DNA of 64,000 nucleotides from positions 55,332,773 through 55,396,772 of the forward strand of contig OW804095.1 of assembly GCA_942159475.1 (NCBI GenBank), read 5' to 3'. This document shows, one piece after another, positions 61,501 through 64,000 of the stretch. The translations under genes and the position numbers were made by a program. The stretch is from Sthenelais limicola. Taxonomy: Eukaryota; Annelida; Polychaeta; Phyllodocida; Sigalionidae. The notes beneath the pieces are model-generated. The model was not told the DNA's origin. It saw only the letters and a program-made list of their open reading frames with translations, and made no database searches. Position 1 is the stretch's first letter, and each line of letters begins with the position of its first letter.

Positions 61501-64000
61501 CTGCAATGTAGTAAAAACTAATATATTAGCACACATAATAGCACAAATATTCAATAGAACACATCACCGGGTTTAGGGCTATCGCCTGTAAGAATCAACA
61601 ATCACGTTGGGTAAGAATAAATTGTCAAACAATGGACAAAATGATGTCGGATTTAATTAAGCATTATTAAGTATAAGTCTTTTTTCAGGTGTTGAAAAAA
61701 CTACAATACCTATCTGTCTATCGTAATAAATAATTCAATGCATTGAGAGATTGTTTAATTAGTATGAGAACTAGCTGCTTACCGGCAGGTGAAAACATAA
61801 TACTCATCTAAATCTCTATTAAGCCCAAGTTCCACTTGTCTGAACAATGCCAATTTGTGAAGCATACATTGGCAGAAGAAAGACTTCACAGTTTTTTCTA
61901 TCAAGATTTCTATTTGAAGTGTCAGCACTCTGCTGAAAATGCATGTAATCAGAGCCATTGCAGTCACAGTCCACTGCCAGTTGGCTGTGACCATAATTAT
62001 CTGATCAAAACACTCGGTTTGCCCCAATCATTGGCACCAAGCATGTGAGGGAAGAGGCAATCATTGATTCTGCCAATAACATTGCACAGAGACACCTATC
62101 ATAACGCCAGTTTCATATTATTAACCATAACCATGTTGTATGACTTGTAGTAGGTACAGATTGTCGCTTAACATTTTTGTTTAGGTAGGGCAAGAACATA
62201 GCCTTCCTAGACATACTAATAATACATTCGTTTTTGGCTGTTTGTTCCCCATGTGAACTAATTCATGAAATAGATCTATCGAACAAAAACTTGAAAAGTT
62301 CTTCTTTTTCCCTGCAGCAATATCTATGAAAATAGGAGCCGTCTATTTGGTATCCAGTCTCATGCAGTAAAGCTTAGTCAAAAAGCCGAACACTGCATGA
62401 AATGTGCACGAATAATTCAGGGGAATGGCGATATCACATAGAATACCAACACCTTACACTATGAACCCACGACATTCACTTCGTACCTGATATTTACTTA
62501 TTTACATTTACTCTTATTTTGTTAGATTGGCGTTTAACACCTTCCGCCATCGAGTTAGCCCTCCAGAATGAGCTAGAAGAGCGAGCGCAAGCGTCGAGTT
62601 ACTTGGATGATGATTACCCACTGACCCTAGTAGTTCCTCAACTGCCTGGCCACGACTGGCCTCGCCATGAAAACATCCCCAGAAATGAATACAGATCGCC
62701 ATCTATCGAAGAGCAAAATGGCCACTTCAAGCCAAGGCCTAAAGTTGGGGGACTGGGATATCTGCCCAGGCAAGACGCTCTGTTACAAGGTAGCAGCGGC
62801 AGCTTGGCATCTGCTATTAGTGAACCTGCATCTTCACTCAGCTCTAGTTCTCACCTCGTGCCGAGAGACAGCACCACGAGTCAAAACCTCCACGGGAGCG
62901 TGCCAAATTTGATAGCTGGCGCACGTGCTTCGGGAGAGGACCTCGTTGTAATGAGACACCACTCACAACCTAGCCTTTTCTGCTATGACAAACCACAAAG
63001 ATCTACTGCAATTAATACTACTGATGATGCAACGATTTCTATACCGCCTCCTCCGCCTGCGGAACACCGATACTCTACACATACTAATGAATACTTCCCA
63101 ACAATACCACCACCTCTTCAAGAGGAAGACATCTACGAACACCAGATGCTTCCTCTCACTACTTTCAACATTGATGATGACAGTGAAGAGGAAAGTGATG
63201 AGGGAAGTGACCAAGATCTCCTTAATCCTCATACTATATTTGCCCCACGTGAAGATGGTGCTCCAGAGTCATATCATGCTGACAATGGTCCCAAAGTATC
63301 GGAAGATGTAGAGGAAGAGGAGAAAGGCGTGCTATCCAAGAATGACACTGACAATGATGAGAATGCACCACAACCCCATAATAGCAAAGCTGCTATTCTT
63401 GGGATCAGCGTAGAAGATAGTAAAGCTGAAGTCAAAACCACTTCCGGTGATGAACCACAACTTCAAATGATAAATCAGAATTCTGAGAAGACTGCATTTA
63501 GCAGCAAGACAGAAAATCCTAGCGTAGTCAATGTTTTTAAGTTATCACTAGACCAGGCTGATGTAGACGATGATCATCATCGGAAATCTTCAGCTAATGA
63601 GGATGATTACAATACTCATGAATCATGTGATGATGATGTGGAACTACCTGACCCGAGTGCAGGAGACCATGAACCCACAAGTATGGAAAGTAATGGTGAC
63701 CCTCCCCCTCCTCAGTGTGCTTGTACCACCCCCAGTCCTCCCCCATATGAACAAACTGCTTTTTATCCCGACAGATCCCCTGTCTCTTCACCAAGCCGAG
63801 ATTGTCCCAGGACGGATCAAGCAGTAGTAGGCAATGAGCAGTCCCAGCTACCTATAGACGAGTCTAGTACTGCTCCAAATCCGACGCTGACGTCAGCAGC
63901 AGGAGGACTGGAAATAGCTGATGTTGTAAACCAAGGAAGTATCGCGTCTGTGGATGATATAGATGTAAAAGTAGATGAATCTGATGACAGAGATACATCA
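4461..64000 (+). CDS. Cav3: Cav3 T-type voltage-gated calcium channel alpha-1 subunit, multi-exon, both ends off the window
   Basis: Four-domain pore-forming subunit of a low-voltage-activated calcium channel of the plasma membrane, which in this family carries pacemaking and subthreshold calcium current. The call rests on the order and content of the exons. The domain I pore has LEGWVDIM, domain [10 protein letters not shown], domain [12 protein letters not shown] and domain IV TGDNWNG. E-E-D-D in the filter is specific to Cav3 (Cav1 and Cav2 have E-E-E-E). Voltage-sensor S4 helices with arginines at every third position are visible in domains II, III and IV. The cytosolic linkers lack the beta-subunit interaction domain of Cav1/Cav2. 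Joining 32 exons at GT-AG sites with matching phases gives 6894 nt, exactly 2298 codons, without a stop. IS1-IS5 and the N-terminus lie upstream of base 1; the tail runs beyond 64000. It is probably the single invertebrate co-orthologue of vertebrate CACNA1G, H and I. Residue numbers in other entries count from the codon at 4461. Confidence 0.97.
4554..4615 (+). promoter_or_regulatory. Cav3: 62-nt intron between the alternative filter exons
   Basis: The intron begins gtaagt and ends in ctttctgtttttcag. The most likely branch-point context (ttaac, about 4570-4575) is less than 25 nt from the 5' splice site. In many animals that is too close for the first splicing step, so joining A to B would be blocked and the exons made mutually exclusive. 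This is an inference from spacing; some animals do splice introns of this size. Confidence 0.5.
4616..4708 (+). CDS. Cav3: Domain I selectivity-filter exon, version B (alanine form), alternative to version A
   Basis: 31 codons, phase 0 to 0, exactly the length of version A and 26/31 identical to it. Two changes fall in the filter: LEGWVD becomes LAGWVN, so the domain I filter glutamate is alanine (codon 4628-4630) and the next acidic residue is asparagine (4640-4642). The other changes are conservative (F to Y, V to I, A to S). The acceptor (ctttctgtttttcag) and donor (gtaagt) are as good as those of version A. Of 18 nucleotide differences in 93, 12 are synonymous, so the copy is constrained and not decaying. 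If spliced to 8523, it gives an A-E-D-D filter, which family knowledge predicts would weaken calcium selectivity. It could also be included together with A, since the frame would hold, but that would duplicate the filter and is unlikely to give a working pore. Confidence 0.88.
4709..8522 (+). other. Cav3: Intron in IS6
   Basis: A 3.8-kb intron. There is an AT-rich simple repeat near 5013-5035 and a pyrimidine-rich stretch near 5240-5320. No exon, RNA gene or mobile element was recognised. Confidence 0.7.
8523..9426 (+). CDS. Cav3: IS6 and proximal I-II linker exon
   Basis: 904 nt, phase 0 to 1, residues 32-332. It opens with [18 protein letters not shown], the inner half of IS6, then [30 protein letters not shown] and [18 protein letters not shown]. 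In mammalian Cav3 this proximal linker forms the helix-loop-helix gating brake that keeps the channel closed; the same segments are present here. Then comes a very basic stretch ([23 protein letters not shown]), a low-complexity region rich in H, Q, N, P and S, a glycine run near 9166-9255 and a consensus basophilic kinase site (RRQSSF) near 9271-9290. The beta-subunit interaction motif of Cav1/Cav2 is absent, as expected. The acceptor at 8521-8522 follows ttattttc; the donor is gtaatt after cagaag. Confidence 0.95.
9427..10281 (+). other. Cav3: Intron in the I-II linker
   Basis: An 855-bp intron containing the fold-back repeat at 9792-9870. Nothing else was recognised. Confidence 0.7.
9792..9870. 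repeat. Short fold-back (MITE-like) element
   Basis: The left arm agtgggacctctctattgag (from 9792) continues to gaccacc at 9817. It is nearly the reverse complement of the right arm ggtggtctcattagagggac at 9851-9870. Hairpins with this 'gtgggacctct..gaccacc' wording are, from memory, frequent in marine invertebrate genomes. The full element may be longer; its outer boundary on the right is unclear. Confidence 0.55.
10282..10419 (+). CDS. Cav3: I-II linker exon, acidic serine-rich
   Basis: 138 nt, phase 1 to 1, residues 333-378. It reads [13 protein letters not shown], then a serine and acidic run ([17 protein letters not shown]) and PRRKPL. RRSAS fits a PKA/CaMK-type site and the acidic run suits casein kinase 2. 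Both ends are phase 1 and the length is a multiple of three, so skipping it would keep the frame. The acceptor is tcatctttag and the donor gtaagt. No known domain is present. Confidence 0.85.
   Translation: MSRNADLQASVITIHTVNLSATGASLTLNRLPTGRTKTRNRGESH
10420..11393 (+). other. Cav3: Intron in the I-II linker
   Basis: A 974-bp AT-rich intron; nothing recognised. Confidence 0.65.
11394..11504 (+). CDS. Cav3: I-II linker exon with a cysteine cluster
   Basis: 111 nt, phase 1 to 1, residues 379-415. It is flanked by tttcttcag and gtgagt, and the frame set by its neighbours is open. It reads [18 protein letters not shown] then [18 protein letters not shown]. The cysteines (C-x2-C-x3-C-C) sit about 15 residues before domain II. 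A comparable Cys cluster precedes domain III (exon 44417), and mammalian Cav3 has cysteines just before IIIS1. This could be a palmitoylation or metal site near the membrane; that is inference. A longer open frame exists here in another phase but does not join its neighbours. Because the length is a multiple of three, it could be a cassette exon. Confidence 0.7.
11505..16698 (+). other. Cav3: Intron before domain II
   Basis: A 5.2-kb intron with a short poly-T tract near 15880. I saw no exon that fits phase and neighbours and no recognisable element. Confidence 0.65.
16699..16820 (+). CDS. Cav3: Domain II S1 exon
   Basis: 122 nt, phase 1 to 0, residues 416-456. [19 protein letters not shown] is the pre-S1 amphipathic stretch, followed by IIS1 with [19 protein letters not shown]. 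Mammalian Cav3 has the same layout, ending in a GIEYH-like motif before the S1-S2 loop. The acceptor is cttgaacag and the donor gtaagt. Confidence 0.95.
16931..17042. mobile_element. MITE-like fold-back element, about 110 bp
   Basis: The left arm (16931-16966) reads aaggccctagtccactaagc then ctattctcatgcgatt. The right arm (17004-17042) is nearly its reverse complement, with atcgcatgagaatc, ggcttagtgg and acaaggccctt. The arms make up most of the element and there is no coding capacity, as in a non-autonomous DNA transposon. The target-site duplication is not clear. Confidence 0.75.
18672..18706 (+). other. G-rich run with G-quadruplex potential
   Basis: Six closely spaced runs of three to five G separated by one or two bases (ggggtcgggtggggtggggt and on) on the sense strand of the intron. 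The pattern satisfies the usual G3+N1-7 rule. Any effect on splicing of the nearby IIS2 exon is speculation. Confidence 0.6.
18809..19027. mobile_element. MITE with long terminal inverted repeats, about 218 bp
   Basis: The left arm (18809-18864) begins agcggaaatccactagatgg and runs through aaaaacggcg to cccactaa. The right arm (18972-19027) starts ttagtgggcaacaacaaaac and ends gtggagttttgct. About 55 bases of each pair with few mismatches. TA flanks both ends if the termini are read as GCGGAAATCC and GCAAAACTCC, which would fit a Tc1/mariner-type target site. No transposase is encoded. Confidence 0.82.
19156..19307 (+). CDS. Cav3: Domain II S2-S3 exon
   Basis: 152 nt, phase 0 to 2, residues 457-507. 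[20 protein letters not shown] is IIS2 with its conserved acidic residue (FALEM). [19 protein letters not shown] follows, then the start of IIS3 (FIVIL). Mammalian Cav3 has a closely similar [17 protein letters not shown]. The acceptor is tttttcag and the donor gtgagt. Confidence 0.96.
20523..20905. repeat. Tandem repeat, 80-bp unit, nearly five copies
   Basis: Units begin with catcttt at 20523, 20603, 20683, 20763 and 20841. The first three periods are exactly 80, the fourth 78, and the last copy fades out near 20905. Shared landmarks are actgcatgaaacaat, tgaactgcaagcgg and cagtacatgtatatctttg. Copies 2 and 3 are nearly identical while the outer copies diverge, which suggests recent exchange in the middle. 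A short open frame on the minus strand comes only from the repeat. Confidence 0.9.
21510..21600 (+). repeat. Low-complexity pyrimidine tract with a G run
   Basis: A run of T/C (cttttttttctttttcttct type) of about 70 bases interrupted by an eight-G run near 21540. Simple sequence; an open frame rich in F and S across it is an artefact. Confidence 0.85.
23123..23308 (+). CDS. Cav3: Domain II S3-S4-S5 exon (voltage sensor)
   Basis: 186 nt, phase 2 to 2, residues 507-569. [20 protein letters not shown] is the end of S3, the loop and the start of S4. [18 protein letters not shown] completes IIS4 and the S4-S5 linker, with basic residues spaced by three. [19 protein letters not shown] is IIS5. It matches the mammalian segment almost position for position. 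The donor is gtaagt after tatttag. This exon must splice to one of two turret exons (24790 or 26172), both entered in phase 2. Confidence 0.97.
23309..24789 (+). other. Cav3: Intron before the domain II turret exons
   Basis: A 1.5-kb intron; no element or exon recognised. Confidence 0.65.
24790..24907 (+). CDS. Cav3: Domain II turret exon, short version (three cysteines)
   Basis: 118 nt, phase 2 to 0, residues 569-608 in this path. [18 protein letters not shown] ends IIS5 and starts the extracellular S5-pore turret. [20 protein letters not shown] leads into the first pore helix. Three cysteines are present. [16 protein letters not shown] and the GCKF start resemble mammalian Cav3. Invertebrate Cav3 genes are known to use two alternative exons here (called 12a and 12b in the pond snail), which change sodium versus calcium permeation; this is that pair. 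I do not assign which one is 12a. A TGCATG motif lies 41 nt downstream of the donor. The frame stays open past the donor to 25231, but the next exon's acceptor is elsewhere. Confidence 0.94.
24948..24953 (+). promoter_or_regulatory. RBFOX-type motif downstream of the short turret exon
   Basis: TGCATG 41 nt after the donor of the exon at 24790-24907. In other animals RBFOX proteins bound downstream of an exon promote its inclusion. The motif is short, so chance is possible (about 16 expected per strand in 64 kb). Confidence 0.45.
26161..26166 (+). promoter_or_regulatory. RBFOX-type motif inside the acceptor region of the long turret exon
   Basis: TGCATG between the pyrimidine tract (gttgtttttgtt) and the AG at 26170-26171. 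RBFOX bound immediately upstream of an exon usually represses it. Together with the site at 24948, the arrangement would favour the short turret where RBFOX is active. Confidence 0.5.
26172..26325 (+). CDS. Cav3: Domain II turret exon, long version (four cysteines, glycosylation sequon)
   Basis: 154 nt, phase 2 to 0, so it replaces the exon at 24790 with 12 more codons. [20 protein letters not shown], then [12 protein letters not shown], then [17 protein letters not shown]. It has four cysteines and an N-glycosylation sequon (NGT) absent from the short version. Both turret exons have length 3n+1, so including both, or neither, shifts the frame before the filter exon at 29271. The reading frame itself thus enforces one or the other. 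The acceptor is unusual: TGCATG interrupts the tract just before the AG. The donor is gtaatt. Confidence 0.94.
26326..29270 (+). other. Cav3: Intron before the domain II filter exon
   Basis: A 2.9-kb intron. A GC-rich patch lies near 27490-27560. A minus-strand open frame at 28610-29011 has no recognisable domain and is about what chance allows. No element was recognised. Confidence 0.6.
29271..29426 (+). CDS. Cav3: Domain II selectivity filter and IIS6 exon
   Basis: 156 nt, phase 0 to 0, residues 609-660. [15 protein letters not shown] carries the domain II filter glutamate. [18 protein letters not shown] and [17 protein letters not shown] are IIS6 and its cytosolic end. It is nearly identical to mammalian Cav3 (LTQEDWNKVLYNGM..). 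The II-III linker starts after VEGFSTE. The acceptor is tattctttag and the donor gtaaga. Confidence 0.97.
29427..31569 (+). other. Cav3: Intron at the start of the II-III linker
   Basis: A 2.1-kb intron; nothing recognised. Confidence 0.65.
31570..31689 (+). CDS. Cav3: II-III linker exon, glutamate-rich
   Basis: 120 nt, phase 0 to 0, residues 661-700. [20 protein letters not shown], then [20 protein letters not shown]. More than a third of the residues are acidic. The acceptor is ctttaaag; the donor gtatcc is weak. The frame fits both neighbours. It is divisible by three, so it is a plausible cassette exon, and the weak donor supports partial use. No domain is known. Confidence 0.72.
31690..33309 (+). 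other. Cav3: Intron in the II-III linker
   Basis: A 1.6-kb intron; nothing recognised. Confidence 0.65.
33310..33411 (+). CDS. Cav3: II-III linker exon, charged helix
   Basis: 102 nt, phase 0 to 0, residues 701-734. [20 protein letters not shown] then [14 protein letters not shown]. Heptad-like spacing of L, I and V with charged residues between suggests an amphipathic helix that continues into the next exon. The acceptor is tcctattag and the donor gtaatg. It is divisible by three. Confidence 0.82.
33412..34147 (+). other. Cav3: Intron in the II-III linker
   Basis: A 736-bp intron; nothing recognised. Confidence 0.65.
34148..34343 (+). CDS. Cav3: II-III linker exon, predicted coiled coil
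   Basis: 196 nt, phase 0 to 1, residues 735-799. [20 protein letters not shown] and [20 protein letters not shown] form a long uninterrupted charged helix, then [20 protein letters not shown]. The K/E/A composition is typical of a single alpha helix or coiled coil. Such a helix is not a feature I recall in the mammalian II-III linker. The acceptor is ctcatag and the donor gtaaga. Confidence 0.85.
34344..36059 (+). other. Cav3: Intron before the microexon
   Basis: A 1.7-kb intron; nothing recognised apart from a strong pyrimidine tract (ttatttttttcttcag) at its end. Confidence 0.65.
36060..36077 (+). CDS. Cav3: 18-nt microexon in the II-III linker
   Basis: Six codons (EEHGDS and a split codon), phase 1 to 1, between tttttttcttcag and gtaagt. 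It was found because the exon before ends in phase 1 and both splice sites here are strong. The frame would also hold if it were skipped (34343 joined to 37447). Microexons in animal channels are often neuron-specific; that is inference here. The tiny size means the call rests on splice sites and phase alone. Confidence 0.6.
36078..37446 (+). other. Cav3: Intron in the II-III linker
   Basis: A 1.4-kb intron; nothing recognised. Confidence 0.65.
37447..37712 (+). CDS. Cav3: II-III linker exon with the conserved IITHTAATP motif
   Basis: 266 nt, phase 1 to 0, residues 806-894. [20 protein letters not shown], then [20 protein letters not shown], then an N-rich stretch and [29 protein letters not shown] matches the PPLIIHTAATP block of the mammalian Cav3 II-III linker. 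It is the one clearly conserved anchor in this otherwise variable region and confirms the order of the linker exons. The acceptor is ttttatag and the donor gtaagt. Confidence 0.93.
37713..39188 (+). other. Cav3: Intron in the II-III linker
   Basis: A 1.5-kb intron carrying the TTAA-flanked element at 37937-38326. Confidence 0.7.
37937..38326. mobile_element. MITE with TTAA ends, about 390 bp
   Basis: The left end ttaaagggtcattaaa (37937-37952) and right end tttagtggccctttaa (38311-38326) are inverted repeats with 14 of 16 matches. Both outer edges read TTAA, as expected of a TTAA target-site duplication (piggyBac- or Kolobok-type). The interior has no coding capacity, so it would be a non-autonomous copy. 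Confidence 0.75.
39189..39409 (+). CDS. Cav3: II-III linker exon, basic then acidic
   Basis: 221 nt, phase 0 to 2, residues 895-968. [70 protein letters not shown]. It contains several R-x-x-S sites (QRKES, PRRNS). The acceptor is ttttccag and the donor gtaaat. The S/R-rich layout parallels the mammalian linker region rich in SRRSS and RRS motifs, without close alignment. Confidence 0.88.
39410..43842 (+). other. Cav3: Intron in the II-III linker
   Basis: A 4.4-kb intron, very AT-rich, with small AT simple repeats near 42580. No exon or element recognised. Confidence 0.65.
43843..44182 (+). CDS. Cav3: II-III linker exon with [13 protein letters not shown] repeats
   Basis: 340 nt, phase 2 to 0, residues 968-1081. 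It starts [11 protein letters not shown], then about six imperfect repeats of about 12 residues: [57 protein letters not shown]. The NS after R/Q fits basophilic (CaMK/PKA/14-3-3) sites, SRQNS and SRHNS best, and SP fits proline-directed kinases. The tail [17 protein letters not shown] is acidic. Mammalian Cav3 has SRRSSRNSLGR in the corresponding region, so the repeats may be an expansion of one phosphosite. The acceptor is accctttctag; the donor gtattt is moderate. Confidence 0.92.
44417..44629 (+). CDS. Cav3: Domain III S1 exon with preceding cysteine cluster
   Basis: 213 nt, phase 0 to 0, residues 1082-1152. [20 protein letters not shown] has C-x-C-x2-C-x5-C just before the membrane. [18 protein letters not shown] follows, then [20 protein letters not shown] (IIIS1) and [11 protein letters not shown]. 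Mammals have a CC..D.WSAY.FPP layout here, with the same FNCITIAMERP-like S1 end. The acceptor is ctattgcag and the donor gtaaga. Confidence 0.96.
44630..44944 (+). other. Cav3: Intron in the IIIS1-S2 loop
   Basis: A 315-bp intron; nothing recognised. Confidence 0.75.
44945..45013 (+). CDS. Cav3: Domain III S2 exon
   Basis: 69 nt, phase 0 to 0, residues 1153-1175. [20 protein letters not shown] then VVK. This is the S2 helix with the conserved FAFEM acidic residue of the charge-transfer centre. The acceptor is cacttgcag and the donor gtaagt. Confidence 0.95.
45204..45391 (+). CDS. Cav3: Domain III S3-S4 exon (voltage sensor)
   Basis: 188 nt, phase 0 to 2, residues 1176-1238. [40 protein letters not shown] (S3) and [19 protein letters not shown] (S4, with five arginines spaced by three). 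It is very close to mammalian Cav3 IIIS3-S4. The acceptor is tttgtcacag and the donor gtaaac. Confidence 0.97.
45392..46823 (+). other. Cav3: Intron after IIIS4
   Basis: A 1.4-kb intron with the MITE-like element at 45658-45873; otherwise nothing recognised. Confidence 0.7.
45658..45873. mobile_element. MITE-like element, about 216 bp, CpG-rich interior
   Basis: The ends ctgtaaacgtat (45658-45669) and atacgtttacag (45862-45873) are perfect 12-bp inverted repeats. The interior has several short cgcgc motifs (ctcgcgcggataaatttccg, tttcgcgcagg, ttttcgcgcac), striking in an AT-rich, CpG-poor intron. There is no coding capacity. Confidence 0.7.
46824..46950 (+). CDS. Cav3: Domain III S4-S5 linker and S5 exon
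   Basis: 127 nt, phase 2 to 0, residues 1238-1280. [20 protein letters not shown] is the S4-S5 linker. [20 protein letters not shown] plus VQ is IIIS5. It is nearly identical to mammalian Cav3. The acceptor is atgatttgtag and the donor gtaaag. Confidence 0.97.
46951..47351 (+). other. Cav3: Intron after IIIS5
   Basis: A 401-bp, very AT-rich intron; nothing recognised. Confidence 0.75.
47352..47483 (+). CDS. Cav3: Domain III turret exon
   Basis: 132 nt, phase 0 to 0, residues 1281-1324. [44 protein letters not shown]. Two cysteines and an N-glycosylation sequon (NKT) are in the extracellular loop. Mammals have LFKGKF..C, NKSDC, RW and KYNFDNLGQ at the same places. The acceptor is gtttacag and the donor gtaagt. 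Confidence 0.96.
47484..47790 (+). other. Cav3: Intron before the domain III filter exon
   Basis: A 307-bp intron; nothing recognised. Confidence 0.75.
47791..47880 (+). CDS. Cav3: Domain III selectivity-filter exon
   Basis: 90 nt, phase 0 to 0, residues 1325-1354. [20 protein letters not shown] then [10 protein letters not shown]. The domain III filter aspartate (SKDGW) separates Cav3 from Cav1/Cav2, which have glutamate. WVNIM here matches the WVN of the alternative domain I exon B. The acceptor is gttttacag and the donor gtaggg. Confidence 0.97.
48164..48461 (+). CDS. Cav3: IIIS6 and III-IV linker exon with two possible donors
   Basis: The upstream donor at 48357 (gtatga) ends the exon at 48356 (193 nt, phase 0 to 1, residues 1355-1418). 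[20 protein letters not shown] and [19 protein letters not shown] give IIIS6 and the linker start, then a basic run ([15 protein letters not shown]). The frame stays open for 35 more codons: [20 protein letters not shown] and [14 protein letters not shown], up to a second, weaker donor at 48462 (gttttt). That site is also in phase 1, so both forms join the exon at 51090 in frame. Mammalian and snail Cav3 have an optional segment in this linker (exon 25c). The extension would add a phosphorylatable acidic-serine segment. A stop follows at 48467. Confidence 0.9.
48462..51089 (+). other. Cav3: Intron in the III-IV linker
   Basis: A 2.6-kb intron with a 143-bp tandem duplication at 49961-50250. 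No further exon recognised. Confidence 0.7.
49961..50250 (+). repeat. Tandem duplication, unit about 143-147 bp, two copies
   Basis: Copy 1 starts tgagaacgggaattcaagtg at 49961; copy 2 starts tgagaacggaaattcaagtg at 50104. Both run through tttgacccctgacttaaaac and end near ttaccgatattta. Differences are few (a short insertion aatatta and scattered changes), so the duplication is fairly recent. Confidence 0.9.
51090..51241 (+). CDS. Cav3: III-IV linker end and domain IV S1 exon
   Basis: 152 nt, phase 1 to 0, residues 1419-1469. [20 protein letters not shown] then [20 protein letters not shown] (IVS1) and [10 protein letters not shown]. Mammals have PYYSDYSRFRLLVH.LC.SHYLDLFITGVIGLN. The acceptor is gcttcaaaacag with a poor pyrimidine tract; the donor is gtagga. 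The weak acceptor may be relevant to regulated splicing of the linker. Confidence 0.95.
51242..51548 (+). other. Cav3: Intron in the IVS1-S2 loop
   Basis: A 307-bp intron, open for much of its length but with no homologous content. Confidence 0.75.
51549..51658 (+). CDS. Cav3: Domain IV S2 exon
   Basis: 110 nt, phase 0 to 2, residues 1470-1506. [20 protein letters not shown] then [19 protein letters not shown]2 with its conserved glutamate (FILEA), then the S2-S3 loop. Mammals have [21 protein letters not shown]. The acceptor is ctcgttacag and the donor gtatgt. Confidence 0.96.
51659..56134 (+). other. Cav3: Intron between IVS2 and IVS3 exons
   Basis: A 4.5-kb intron; AT simple repeats but no exon, RNA gene or element recognised. 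Confidence 0.65.
56135..56265 (+). CDS. Cav3: Domain IV S3-S4 exon
   Basis: 131 nt, phase 2 to 1, residues 1506-1550. [20 protein letters not shown] (S3), then [20 protein letters not shown] and IAR (S4 start). It matches mammalian [20 protein letters not shown] and [16 protein letters not shown]. The acceptor is tgatttctag and the donor gtaaga. Confidence 0.97.
56479..56628 (+). CDS. Cav3: Domain IV S4-S5 exon
   Basis: 150 nt, phase 1 to 1, residues 1550-1600. [50 protein letters not shown]. It holds the end of S4, the S4-S5 linker and S5; almost invariant with mammalian Cav3. The acceptor is catttcag and the donor gtgagg. Confidence 0.97.
56629..57086 (+). other. Cav3: Intron in the domain IV turret
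   Basis: A 458-bp intron with an AT repeat near 56674-56686 and the fold-back at 56847-56900. Confidence 0.7.
56847..56900. repeat. Fold-back hairpin, 54 bp
   Basis: aagattggcc (56847-56856) pairs perfectly with ggccaatctt (56891-56900). Inside it, gtctctttggggcccaagag (from 56859) is itself nearly self-complementary. Probably a MITE remnant. Confidence 0.6.
57087..57364 (+). CDS. Cav3: Domain IV turret, selectivity filter and IVS6 exon
   Basis: 278 nt, phase 1 to 0, residues 1600-1692. [40 protein letters not shown] (filter aspartate in TGDNW), then [20 protein letters not shown], and IVS6 with [18 protein letters not shown] and RHLE. The pore-S6 loop has four cysteines (DC, NC, NCC) where mammalian Cav3.1, from memory, has two. 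Cysteine-rich domain II and domain IV loops are a reported Cav3 feature and may bond with the turret cysteines of the exons at 24790 or 26172. The donor is gtaagt. Confidence 0.97.
57365..58271 (+). other. Cav3: Intron after IVS6
   Basis: A 907-bp intron; nothing recognised. Confidence 0.7.
58272..58391 (+). CDS. Cav3: Proximal C-terminal exon, charged helix
   Basis: 120 nt, phase 0 to 0, residues 1693-1732. [20 protein letters not shown] then [20 protein letters not shown]. It continues the IVS6 helix into the cytosol as an acidic coiled-coil-like segment. Mammals have [20 protein letters not shown] here. The acceptor is tcaatatag (poor tract) and the donor gtaagt. Confidence 0.94.
58392..58549 (+). 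promoter_or_regulatory. Long pyrimidine tract before a possible alternative last exon
   Basis: From about 58444 to 58549 the intron is about 100 bases of nearly pure C and T (ccctttcccttctcctcctt type) ending atttttcag. It is the strongest acceptor region I see in the window and could bind PTB-type regulators. Confidence 0.6.
58550..58573 (+). CDS. Cav3: Possible alternative terminal exon (EKKNQSI then stop)
   Basis: In phase 0 after 58391 the frame reads seven codons and TGA (58571-58573). Using it would end the channel about 47 residues after IVS6 and remove at least 558 residues of tail. I see no canonical AATAAA soon downstream, so a complete last exon is not proven. Alternatively it is a poison exon leading to decay, or a decoy acceptor. 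Confidence 0.35.
   Translation, partial: EKKNQSI
58574..59635 (+). other. Cav3: Intron (or alternative 3' UTR) in the C-terminal tail
   Basis: About 1.06 kb; if the exon at 58550 is used, this may be partly 3' UTR. No other exon or element recognised. Confidence 0.55.
59636..59719 (+). CDS. Cav3: C-terminal exon, acidic
   Basis: 84 nt, phase 0 to 0, residues 1733-1760. [20 protein letters not shown] then GNWCEEEG. It is flanked by ccaatctaaag and gtgaga. Composition continues the acidic helix of the previous exon. Its length is divisible by three, and the acceptor is not strong, so it may be a cassette. Confidence 0.72.
59720..60644 (+). other. Cav3: Intron in the C-terminal tail
   Basis: A 925-bp intron; nothing recognised. 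Confidence 0.7.
60645..60783 (+). CDS. Cav3: C-terminal exon
   Basis: 139 nt, phase 0 to 1, residues 1761-1807. [46 protein letters not shown]. The acceptor is ttttcatttag and the donor gtatgt. The open frame, phase fit and proline/serine-rich content support it. No domain is known. Confidence 0.88.
60784..62525 (+). other. Cav3: Intron before the long tail exon
   Basis: A 1.7-kb intron holding the perfect hairpin at 61111-61143 and a short TAG repeat (about 61423-61442). Confidence 0.7.
61111..61143 (+). repeat. Perfect 12-bp hairpin
   Basis: ctgagattagac (61111-61122) and gtctaatctcag (61132-61143) are exact reverse complements around a 9-base loop. It could be a transposon remnant or an RNA structure in the intron. 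Confidence 0.7.
62526..64000 (+). CDS. Cav3: Long C-terminal tail exon, acidic and proline-rich, runs off the window
   Basis: At least 1475 nt, entered in phase 1 after gttag, with 491 codons open to the end of the window (residues 1807-2298 and on). It starts [20 protein letters not shown]. Then come a serine-rich region ([15 protein letters not shown]), [22 protein letters not shown], acidic runs ([21 protein letters not shown]) and [25 protein letters not shown] (63734-63751) is a PPxY motif of the kind bound by WW domains of NEDD4-type ubiquitin ligases. It does not align with the mammalian tail beyond composition. Because it is entered from a splice site and has no stop here, an ATG-to-stop search would miss it. 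Confidence 0.93.
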
